From assembly GCA_021772235.1 (NCBI GenBank), contig JAJFMI010000030.1:1-7010 (forward strand): DNA of 7,010 nt, given 5' to 3'. Made by a program: the position numbers and the translations under genes. The DNA is from Chlamydiota bacterium. GTDB lineage: Bacteria; Chlamydiota; Chlamydiia; Chlamydiales; JAJFMI01. The notes beneath the pieces are model-generated. The model made no database searches, had not been told where the DNA came from, and saw only the letters and a list, made by a program, of their open reading frames with translations. Within the stretch, counting starts at the first letter, position 1. Each line of letters begins with the position of its first letter. This document shows positions 1-5,952 of this stretch, one piece after another.

Positions 1-1
1 A

Positions 2-115
2 AAAACGTTCCCTCATCTTGAGCTTGTAGAAAAACAGGTGGCGATCAGCTATGCAGGAAATGGTTATATATTCCCGGAATTATCCATCGATTCTTTGGTT
101 CAAAAAAAAGAGTGA
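2..115 (+). CDS. C-terminal end of an unrecognised gene (left-truncated)
   Basis: One frame is open from base 2 to a TGA at 113-115 and gives 37 residues ending SLVQKKE. The other two plus-strand frames close quickly, and the 40-base gap to the next start fits a gene ending here. The visible residues include a stretch reading VAISYAGNGYIFPEL, which looks like the end of a globular domain with a charged lysine-rich tail. I do not recognise a family from so short a piece. No hairpin with a T-tract follows, so it may be co-transcribed with the repeat-protein gene at 156. Confidence 0.55.
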   Translation, partial: KTFPHLELVEKQVAISYAGNGYIFPELSIDSLVQKKE

Positions 116-155
116 TTGAATTATGCTGGGAAGTACAAATATAAGGTTTTGAAGC

Positions 156-2747
156 ATGCGTAAAATTCTTTTTTTCACTCTATTTTCTTTCTGCCTGCTA
201 AAAGCAGAAGTGCAACCGGTAGCAACTGAGCTGCAAGTGCGGCAGCCAGAATGGCGGCCAAAAGTTGTCGAGCAGTATGATACGGGCTCGCCAAAGCGAC
301 TGCTTTTTTTTACAGAAAATGAGAAGGGTGAAGAAGTTGCTGTAAAACGTATGCGCTACCATTCAAATGGACGACTAGCTGAAGAGTGCGACTTGATCGC
401 TGTTAGTGAAGAGAGTCCAGGATTTGCACAATGGAATGAGCGCTATGTTCCGCATGGTGTTTTTGTCGAATTCGATGCAAATGGTGAAGTGAAGCAACTC
501 TCCCACTTAAAAGAAGGTTTACTGCACGGGCCTTCACGCAGTTTTTTTCCAGGAGCAAAAATTCGCCAAGAAGTTTGCTACAATGAAGGCAGATTAGAGG
601 GAAAGGTAACTGTTTATTACGAAAATGGAAAAGTGGCAAGAGAGGGAACATATGAAAATGGATTGCTGCACGGCGACTTAGTTCTCTTTTCAGAAAACGG
701 AGAGCGCGCGCAGCTACTTCCCTATGTTGAAGGAAAACCGCACGGTGATGTGCTCGCTTGGTATGAAGATGGCGTGCTAAAATCTCGTCGTCACTTTGTG
801 GAAGGAAAGTTGCAAAGTCGCGGGGATGAGCCGGCAACAATTTTCTACCACCCTTCACGCAAAATTTCAGAAATTCAAGATTTTAAAGAGGGAAAACCTT
901 TCGGAACGCATGTGCGCTATTTTGAAGATGGCAGAGAAAGCTATCGCTTGTCCTATGTTTTGGGCGAGCCGCATGGGAAAGAACTCTATTACGGAAAAGA
1001 TGGTAAATTACTTGGCAGTGGAAAGTTTGAAAAGGGCAAAGCCGTTGGAAAACACTGGCGCAAGCACGAAAATGACCAGCTCGCATTCAACGCCATTTAT
1101 GATAAGAAGGGCGAACTAAAAGAACCGATTGTAGAATTTAATGAATCAGGCACTAAAATTGCCCAGTACTACTTGCGCGACGGCAAGTTGGATGGAGAAG
1201 TTTTCCGCTGGCATGACAATGGAAAACTCGCATCAGAATTGCACTATGATCACGGCAAATATACCGGCGAGCAGAAAGAATACTTTCCATCCGGCGAGCT
1301 AAAAGCGATCGCGACATATAAAAGTGAAAAGCAGCACGGCATTGTGGAGCGCTGGTACGAAGAGGGCAAGCAAGAGTTGCACTTTGAATTCCACGAAGGG
1401 GTTCAGAATGGCCTCGCAAAAAATTGGTACCCAAGTGGCCAGATCAAAAGTCGCAAATTTTTCAAGATGGGACAGCCTGATGGTTTTCATGAAGAGTGGT
1501 TTGAAAATGGCACACTTGCGATGAGCGGCACTTTCAAGAATGGCAAGCAAGATGGATTGCACAAATTTTTCTCCGATGAAGGCGTGCTCTTAAGCGAGGC
1601 GAATTATAAAAATGGCGAGCCAGAAGGTTTAGTCGTTGCCTACCATTTTAACGGAAAGCTAAAAGAGAAGGTACGTTTTGTTAATGGCAAGCGCGAAGGC
1701 GCTTACGTGGAATATTATGATGATGGTCAACTGAAATCGGAAGCCCATTACAAAGCGGGACAGCTTGATGGCAAGCTGCGCGGATTTTTTGAAAACGGAG
1801 AGCTAAGCACAGAAAAATCCTTTGCAAAAGGCATACCTGTTGGCGAGCATCGCGACTACTTTGCTCCCGAGCAACTCTTAGAAAAAGAAAAAGCGCTAGC
1901 AGCGCGCGTCATGCGCTATGATGGAGAAGGAAAATACCACGGCACGCAAGAGACTTTCTACAATACAGGGCACCCACAGACAACAATTTGTTACGATCAT
2001 GGCGAACTTGATGGCATGAAAGCGCATTGGGATGAAAAAGGAGATCTTCTTGAAGAAGCAAATTATATCGCCGGTAAATTAAACGGCCGCTTCTTTCGCA
2101 GAGAGCGCGACAATCGCGAAGTGATTCTTACCTATAAAGATAACCGTCGCGAAGGCCCTTATAAAATCTATTACCCTGAAAATGAAACACATGGAAAAGT
2201 ACTCGCACTCTCATCGACCTATGTAAATAACCAACTGCATGGCGATTTAGAAGAGCACGCCCCAGATGGCACACTCATTGGCATCACCCCATTTGTACAT
2301 GGAAAAAAAGAGGGCACCGCCAAACTCTTTGACAAAGGAGGCAAACTCATCCTCTCAACACAAGTTGTAGCAGGAAAACGCGAAGGCCTCTCTCAGCACT
2401 TCTATCCCAACGGCAAACTCTATAAAGAAGGCAACTTCTCAAACGATCTGCAAGTTGGCGAAGAGCGCACCTATACACCAGAAGGAAACCTAGCAAGCCT
2501 CTATCCCTATAAAGAAGGGAAATTGCACGGTCTTGTACAAGAGTGGACGCAAGAAGGCACACTCGTTTTTGAAGCAGAATATGAAGAGGGCAAACGCCAC
2601 GGCATCTTTAATAAATACTATGAAGATGGCACGCCCTACATTTTGCAAAACTACGCTAACGATCAGTTAGAAGGTAAAAAGCGCAGTTTTGACAAAGAGG
2701 GCATCTGCATCGAAACGCAGTTTCGCGCCGGTAAAAAAGTCGCGTGA
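156..2747 (+). CDS. Exported MORN_2/YwqK-type repeat protein, 863 aa
   Basis: Residues 1-18 form a typical Sec signal peptide: MRK, then a Phe/Leu-rich core, with probable cleavage after LKA before E18. No lipobox cysteine is placed as in lipoproteins, so the product should be periplasmic, outer-membrane-associated or secreted. From about residue 100 to the end the chain is about 31 degenerate repeats of 24 residues, with a partial unit near 65-72. Each unit has the form (H/D/E)G-x4/5-(Y/F/W)-x2-(N/D/E)G-x-L-x6-(Y/F)-x2-G-x2, as in the MORN_2 (YwqK-like) family. Such repeats stack as beta-hairpins and are usually scaffolds or binding surfaces; no catalytic motif is visible. Database entries often call relatives 'YwqK family antitoxin', but nothing here supports a toxin-antitoxin role. 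ATG 156 is chosen because it gives the signal peptide; AAGG at 143-146 is a plausible, modest ribosome-binding site. The stop overlaps the Nudix gene's start. Ligand and role are unknown. Confidence 0.93.
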   Translation: MRKILFFTLFSFCLLKAEVQPVATELQVRQPEWRPKVVEQYDTGSPKRLLFFTENEKGEEVAVKRMRYHSNGRLAEECDLIAVSEESPGFAQWNERYVPHGVFVEFDANGEVKQLSHLKEGLLHGPSRSFFPGAKIRQEVCYNEGRLEGKVTVYYENGKVAREGTYENGLLHGDLVLFSENGERAQLLPYVEGKPHGDVLAWYEDGVLKSRRHFVEGKLQSRGDEPATIFYHPSRKISEIQDFKEGKPFGTHVRYFEDGRESYRLSYVLGEPHGKELYYGKDGKLLGSGKFEKGKAVGKHWRKHENDQLAFNAIYDKKGELKEPIVEFNESGTKIAQYYLRDGKLDGEVFRWHDNGKLASELHYDHGKYTGEQKEYFPSGELKAIATYKSEKQHGIVERWYEEGKQELHFEFHEGVQNGLAKNWYPSGQIKSRKFFKMGQPDGFHEEWFENGTLAMSGTFKNGKQDGLHKFFSDEGVLLSEANYKNGEPEGLVVAYHFNGKLKEKVRFVNGKREGAYVEYYDDGQLKSEAHYKAGQLDGKLRGFFENGELSTEKSFAKGIPVGEHRDYFAPEQLLEKEKALAARVMRYDGEGKYHGTQETFYNTGHPQTTICYDHGELDGMKAHWDEKGDLLEEANYIAGKLNGRFFRRERDNREVILTYKDNRREGPYKIYYPENETHGKVLALSSTYVNNQLHGDLEEHAPDGTLIGITPFVHGKKEGTAKLFDKGGKLILSTQVVAGKREGLSQHFYPNGKLYKEGNFSNDLQVGEERTYTPEGNLASLYPYKEGKLHGLVQEWTQEGTLVFEAEYEEGKRHGIFNKYYEDGTPYILQNYANDQLEGKKRSFDKEGICIETQFRAGKKVA
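453..2744 (+). repeat. Array of about 31 coding repeats, 72-bp period (MORN_2 units)
   Basis: Counted by eye in the protein from H100 to residue 863, where each unit opens with a (H/D/E/N/V)G pair and closes with a G-K/E/Q-x turn. Most units are exactly 24 residues (72 bases). A few are irregular: the units near residues 205-235, 570-600 and 670-700 carry insertions of several residues. At DNA level the units are strongly diverged, with no long identical blocks, so the array looks old and maintained by selection on the fold rather than recently expanded. Confidence 0.85.
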
Positions 2748-4069
2748 TTCTACTCACAATTGCTCTGCTGACGCAGCCCGCCGAGGTGGCAAAAGCAGAG
2801 CAAGCAGAAGGAGGTGCTAAATCGGGCCTACGTGCCGAAGACCCCTATCTCAGAATCGACTACGATCCCGTCCGCTTTCCCAATAATGCCTACGGCCTCT
2901 ACAAAAGAATTGTCCTCAAACAGGAAAAATATAGCCTTATCCCTATAGATAGCAAAGGCAATATCTACCTCACCCTGGTGCAAGAATTCACAGGCGAAAT
3001 CGTCGTCCGCGCGCCCCTCTCTGCCACTCCCGGCGAAGAATTTCTCGGGAATCTCCATCTAGAAACCAGCCTATTTTCTACCCTCCGCCCCTGTTACCGC
3101 TCCAGTGCAAAAAACCTCCCGCCCCTACCAAAAGATGCCATCGGCTACCTCAAACTCTCCCCGAAAAACTTGCGAAAACTCGCCAAAACCCAAAATCATC
3201 GCAATATCATCTGCAAAGACGCCAATATCTACCTCGCCCTTTTGCAAAATGCCATCTCTCACGGTGGCGACACATGGGAAATCCTCCCCAAAAAATCCCC
3301 ACCAATTCAGCCAAAATCCACCACACCCGACAATGGCCGTATCGATCGCTACCTGCAATTTCTCTCCGACCACCCCAAGCTCTTCAAGGAGGCAAAACTC
3401 CTTCTCTATAATAGAGAGGAAATCCTCCTAGCAGAAAGCTACGAACACGCCCGCCTCTCTCAAGAATTTGGCGAAATGAATATCCAGCCCGCAGATTACC
3501 AAGCAGGCCTGCTCTATCAAGATCGACGCTTGACCTGGGTGCGATTCCCTATCCGATTTGCCGATGGCAGCCTTGGGTTGAAAAATGAAATCATCCAAAC
3601 ACCCATCCTGCACATGCAAGAGCTCTGCGGAGCAGGCGTACTTGCCCATGACAGTGAAGGAAAAACCCTTCTTTTGGGAATCTATCGCGTCGCAACCCGA
3701 GCCAATGAAGCAGAATGCTCCAAGGGTGCAAAAGAGCCAGATGAGGACTTTGTTACTTGCGCCGCTCGTGAAGCACGAGAAGAACTCCGCCGCCCCGTCC
3801 AATCCATCAATCATCTTGGAATTACCCACACCGGCCTCGATATCTCTACTTTAGAGACCTATCCCATTTATGCCGTGCGAGTTAGTGATCTAGATGAAAC
3901 CATTCCGAATGACCCTTTCGAAGGAATTCAATCGGATATCTCACTGACAATCAATGAGATACAAACCGCCTATAAACAGGGCTTTCTTGAAAAAGAAGGT
4001 GTGAAATATACCTTTGCCGATCCACTTTTGGCAATTTCCCTCTTTTTATCCACAAATTTTGATTTGTAA
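2744..4069 (+). CDS. Protein with C-terminal Nudix hydrolase domain, 441 aa
   Basis: Residues 328-348 carry a Nudix box: G328, five residues, E334, seven residues, then R342-E343-A344-R345-E346-E347-L348. This fits G-x5-E-x7-REUxEE; only the final G-U pair is replaced (R-R). E343, E346 and E347 are in the places that bind metal in the family, so hydrolysis of a nucleoside diphosphate linked to another moiety is likely, substrate unknown. The domain spans about 290-435; M291 would be a natural boundary. Residues 1-290 are not recognised: a short hydrophobic start lacking basic residues (poor as a signal peptide), then mixed alpha/beta sequence with proline-rich linkers near 185-195. Typical Nudix enzymes are far shorter, so the N-terminal part is an extra domain. 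The start is GTG 2744 in a GTGA overlap with the preceding stop; this frame has a TAA at 2732-2734, so the start cannot lie further upstream. Coupling to the exported repeat protein suggests co-expression, although this enzyme appears cytoplasmic. Confidence 0.85.
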   Translation: MILLTIALLTQPAEVAKAEQAEGGAKSGLRAEDPYLRIDYDPVRFPNNAYGLYKRIVLKQEKYSLIPIDSKGNIYLTLVQEFTGEIVVRAPLSATPGEEFLGNLHLETSLFSTLRPCYRSSAKNLPPLPKDAIGYLKLSPKNLRKLAKTQNHRNIICKDANIYLALLQNAISHGGDTWEILPKKSPPIQPKSTTPDNGRIDRYLQFLSDHPKLFKEAKLLLYNREEILLAESYEHARLSQEFGEMNIQPADYQAGLLYQDRRLTWVRFPIRFADGSLGLKNEIIQTPILHMQELCGAGVLAHDSEGKTLLLGIYRVATRANEAECSKGAKEPDEDFVTCAAREAREELRRPVQSINHLGITHTGLDISTLETYPIYAVRVSDLDETIPNDPFEGIQSDISLTINEIQTAYKQGFLEKEGVKYTFADPLLAISLFLSTNFDL

Positions 4070-4099
4070 ACCACTTATTTCCAATATTTAAAAAAATAA

Positions 4100-4128
4100 T
4101 TTTGTTTTTATTAAGTAATTGTTATAAT
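4100..4128 (+). promoter_or_regulatory. Putative sigma70-type promoter for the 334-aa gene
   Basis: A perfect -10 hexamer TATAAT lies at 4123-4128, 43 bases before the ATG at 4172. The -35 is weak: TTTTGT at 4100-4105 with a 17-base spacer, or TTGTTT at 4102-4107 with a 15-base spacer. The whole gap 4070-4171 is very AT-rich, so a chance hexamer is possible. The same arrangement recurs before the gene at 5320, which raises confidence. Confidence 0.5.
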
Positions 4129-4149
4129 TGCTTATGTAAGTAATATAAA

Positions 4150-4162
4150 TAATAAACAATAG
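4150..4162 (+). promoter_or_regulatory. 5' leader word TAATAAACAATAG, copy 1
   Basis: This exact 13-base word begins 21 bases after the -10 box and ends 9 bases before the ATG, so it would lie in the 5' untranslated leader. The same word occurs at 5290-5302 before the 210-aa gene. Its last bases run into the ribosome-binding leader AGGTAATAAAC. A shared regulatory or translation-enhancing role is inferred only from the repetition. Confidence 0.45.
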
Positions 4163-4171
4163 GTAATAAAC
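4160..4171 (+). promoter_or_regulatory. Ribosome-binding leader TAGGTAATAAAC before ATG 4172
   Basis: AGG is a short Shine-Dalgarno core and lies 7 bases before the ATG, followed by TAATAAAC. The same leader, with small variations, precedes the genes at 5320, 5942 and 6613 but not the two genes at 156 and 2744, and it fixes the start at 4172. Confidence 0.6.
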
Positions 4172-5176
4172 ATGTTTACAGTTGAACAAGAATCAAAAAT
4201 CAATGATTTCGCAAAATTTGGTGTATCCAGAGAAGATGCTATTAAAGAACTTGGGTTTGGTCAAGAGCAAGCTCAGGAAGCAGAACAAGTGCAAGTACAA
4301 GCAGAGCAGCATTTTTCTGCACTTGCAGATGATGCTTATCAATTACCAAAAGAGATTGCAAACAAACGAGCAGAGCATGCTGAAAGAATGGCACAGATGC
4401 CAGTAATGGAAATGTCTGTGATTCAACCTCAAGTATCGAATGTTGTTGTCGAAGAGCCAGTAGCAGAACCTGCGCAAGCACAAGCGACAGGAGTAATCTC
4501 TTTCATGAAACAATTCTTTACTAAAGCGCCAGTTACAGTACCGGAGCCTGAGAATAGTGATTCGATAGTGCAAAATACAACTAAATCTATTCAAGAGACG
4601 TTGCTAAACAAGTTGGGTAGAACAAGAAATCTTATTGATAGGGCTGCATTTGAAAAACCTGAAGCTGCTGATATAGCAAATGATTCAAGAGAAGCAGAAT
4701 CTCTACAACAAGTTTTGAATCTTGCTGCAATGGCACGTATTTCTTCCGTAGATGCAGATACAATCAAAAAAATTAATGTACTTTATGGAAAATACATTAT
4801 TTTTTCTGATAGACCTGGAATTTCAGCGCTTTACGATAAGTTAAACCAAGTAAAATTAGGTCAAAAGAGATTTGATGCAAACCTTGATCTAGTTGCGGCA
4901 AACAAAAGTTATGGCACTAGAGCAAGCACACAAAAAGCAGCAGTTGAAGCGGTAAAAATGGCTCTTATTAATCGAGTTTTAGAGTTATTACCACTTTATC
5001 ATATTGTGAATGCTTCTCTTTTAACTCTTACAGAGCAGAAAGTTAAAGGTTTAGCCAAAGAAGTCATTGCAAAACTAAATGAAACTGAAATTCATAGAGT
5101 TGTCGTAATGAAAATGGGCACTGAGAAAGTTGAAATTGACAGCCCAATTCGTGAACGCGAGTTTATGAATAGTTAA
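4172..5176 (+). CDS. Unknown protein, 334 aa; N-terminal UBA/HTH-like helix, disordered middle, helical C-terminus
   Basis: I do not recognise a family. Residues 8-27 (KINDFAKFGVSREDAIKELG) resemble the first helices of a UBA-type domain or the recognition part of a helix-turn-helix, but too little is conserved to decide. Residues 29-48 are Q/A/E-rich, and residues 80-125 are rich in V, P, E and A and probably disordered. From about 130 the chain looks helical and soluble. It contains D194-A-D-T-I-K-K-I-N202 and A219-L-Y-D-K-L-N225, short motifs also seen in the proteins at 5320 (ALFDKLN, TLIVIN) and 5942 (EAETIKLIN), suggesting distant kinship. No signal peptide or membrane span is seen. Its own promoter-like sequence and a strong terminator just downstream indicate a single-gene transcript. 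GC is clearly lower than in the genes to the left. A cytoplasmic or secreted effector-type protein is possible but unproven. Confidence 0.85.
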   Translation: MFTVEQESKINDFAKFGVSREDAIKELGFGQEQAQEAEQVQVQAEQHFSALADDAYQLPKEIANKRAEHAERMAQMPVMEMSVIQPQVSNVVVEEPVAEPAQAQATGVISFMKQFFTKAPVTVPEPENSDSIVQNTTKSIQETLLNKLGRTRNLIDRAAFEKPEAADIANDSREAESLQQVLNLAAMARISSVDADTIKKINVLYGKYIIFSDRPGISALYDKLNQVKLGQKRFDANLDLVAANKSYGTRASTQKAAVEAVKMALINRVLELLPLYHIVNASLLTLTEQKVKGLAKEVIAKLNETEIHRVVVMKMGTEKVEIDSPIREREFMNS

Positions 5177-5186
5177 TAAATAAAAT

Positions 5187-5216
5187 AAAGGCGCTAAGTA
5201 ATTAGCGCTTTTTTTT
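5187..5216 (+). terminator. Strong intrinsic terminator after the 334-aa gene
   Basis: GCGCTAA at 5191-5197 pairs perfectly with TTAGCGC at 5202-5208 around a GTAA loop (5198-5201). The stem can extend outward by a G-U pair and A-T pairs (AAAG against TTTT). Eight consecutive T follow at 5209-5216. It lies 10 bases after the stop codon at 5174-5176, in the correct place to end that transcript and separate it from the operon starting at 5320. Confidence 0.92.
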
Positions 5217-5240
5217 ACCCAAATAGTTAATAATAAATAT

Positions 5241-5270
5241 TTAAAAATATATATACTTAAATCATATAAT
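5241..5270 (+). promoter_or_regulatory. Putative promoter for the 210/197-aa operon
   Basis: TATAAT at 5265-5270 is a perfect -10 hexamer, 49 bases before ATG 5320. TTAAAA at 5241-5246 is a weak -35 with an 18-base spacer. Because a terminator ends just upstream at 5216, a new promoter is needed here. The region is almost pure A/T, which makes exact assignment uncertain. Confidence 0.5.
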
Positions 5271-5289
5271 GTTATTATTAATATATAGT

Positions 5290-5302
5290 TAATAAACAAT
5301 AG
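5290..5302 (+). promoter_or_regulatory. 5' leader word TAATAAACAATAG, copy 2
   Basis: This is an exact match to 4150-4162. It begins 19 bases after the -10 box (21 in copy 1) and ends 17 bases before the ATG (9 in copy 1). The extra bases TTTAAA are inserted between it and the ribosome-binding leader. Confidence 0.45.
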
Positions 5303-5308
5303 TTTAAA

Positions 5309-5319
5309 TAGGTAAAAAC
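5309..5319 (+). promoter_or_regulatory. Ribosome-binding leader TAGGTAAAAAC before ATG 5320
   Basis: This is a variant of the cluster-wide leader (AGGTAAAAAC instead of AGGTAATAAAC) directly before the start codon. It supports ATG 5320 as the true start. Confidence 0.55.
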
Positions 5320-5952
5320 ATGGCGTTATCAGTAAGTGATTTCGAAGGTCTTGAAGGTGGTTGGAGCAAGGTGCAGCGTGAGTCTGAAGGCAACGCTTCA
5401 GTTACACAGCTAAATGAAAGGCTTGAAAAACTCCGCCTCTATATTGAACGATTCACAGAGGATAATCCAAGTGGTATAGCGTTTCAATATGAATATTCAG
5501 CTGAGAAAATTACTGAGTTTCAAAAGATCGAAACTGGTGTTAAGGCAGTAATTTGTTTAGATCGTCTAGAAGAGGCAACCCCTGCAATGCGTAGCAGTGC
5601 CTACAGAGAACTTGGTGACATGATTCAAAACGTGGAAGCTGTTTTCAATAGCAGCCTCTCTCTTCTAAATAAAAATCTGAATACTTTTGCTTACCAACAG
5701 GGAAAAATTAAATTTGGATTAGATGAAAATCTTGTGGCAGTAAAACTTGGCAAGCGAAGAAAGCTTGCTGAGATGTTAGGTAAAAAATTACCAACAGCGG
5801 AAGCTCTTTTTGACAAGTTGAATGAGATAGAGAGACGACTTACCCCACGTGAATTGGGAAAAGAAATGACATTAACTTCTTTAGAGAAAAGAACACTAAT
5901 AGTAATTAATGATGCAATAAAAAGGCTAAGAGGTAATAAAAATGGCAACTAG
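5320..5952 (+). CDS. Unknown protein, 210 aa; paralogue of the next gene
   Basis: No family is recognised. The protein is soluble, mostly helical and charged, with no signal peptide or membrane span. Order of visible elements: an N-terminal MALS...GGWSKVQ (W at 15); a helix of coiled-coil character about 27-45; L116-N-K-N-L120; F132-G-L-D-E-N-L138 followed by a basic K/R cluster (144-148); A162-L-F-D-K-L-N168; and a C-terminal helix with T192-L-I-V-I-N197-D-A-I-K. The gene at 5942 repeats these in the same order with nearly identical spacing, so the two arose by duplication and then diverged widely. It is the first gene of an operon behind its own promoter and leader. Its last 11 bases overlap the next gene, whose ribosome-binding site lies inside this coding sequence, implying translational coupling and perhaps interaction of the two products. 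Confidence 0.87.
   Translation: MALSVSDFEGLEGGWSKVQRESEGNASVTQLNERLEKLRLYIERFTEDNPSGIAFQYEYSAEKITEFQKIETGVKAVICLDRLEEATPAMRSSAYRELGDMIQNVEAVFNSSLSLLNKNLNTFAYQQGKIKFGLDENLVAVKLGKRRKLAEMLGKKLPTAEALFDKLNEIERRLTPRELGKEMTLTSLEKRTLIVINDAIKRLRGNKNGN
5931..5941 (+). promoter_or_regulatory. Ribosome-binding leader AGGTAATAAAA before ATG 5942
   Basis: The cluster leader is preserved even inside the last codons of the preceding gene, where it encodes part of the GNKN tail. It fixes the start of the 197-aa gene at 5942. Confidence 0.6.

Larger units (their letters stand above)
5170..5295 (+). repeat. Three direct copies of TAGTTAATAA around the intergenic region
   Basis: Copies lie at 5170-5179 (spanning the stop codon of the 334-aa gene), 5224-5233 and 5286-5295, with start-to-start spacings of 54 and 62 bases. 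The third copy overlaps the shared 13-base leader word. The surrounding sequence is extremely AT-rich (4 G/C in the 60 bases 5221-5280 by hand count), so some coincidence is expected. Confidence 0.4.

Noticed and set aside
116..145. Promoter TTGAAT (116-121) / TATAAG (140-145) before the repeat gene
   Set aside because: The expected transcript start would fall about four bases before ATG 156, leaving no room for the AAGG ribosome-binding site. Read-through from the upstream gene is just as likely.
403..1562. Several minus-strand and alternate-frame open frames inside the repeat gene
   Set aside because: They lie entirely opposite or inside the strongly supported 863-aa frame, lack ribosome-binding sites, and their translations are rich in His, Arg and Cys without domain character.
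453..2744. Periodic 72-base pattern as a CRISPR or tandem DNA repeat
   Set aside because: The periodicity is in protein units within one frame; DNA copies are widely diverged and there are no identical repeats with unique spacers.
2786..2788. In-frame GTG at 2786 as an alternative start of the Nudix gene
   Set aside because: There is no Shine-Dalgarno sequence before it, whereas GTG 2744 makes a classic GTGA overlap with the preceding stop codon.
156..4069. The repeat gene plus Nudix gene as a toxin-antitoxin pair
   Set aside because: MORN_2/YwqK proteins are often auto-named antitoxins, but this one is exported and very long, and the partner has a Nudix box rather than any toxin fold. Nothing in the sequence supports the label.
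4070..4120. Intrinsic terminator after the Nudix gene
   Set aside because: There are A- and T-runs but no GC-containing stem; the possible pairings are imperfect A/T only.
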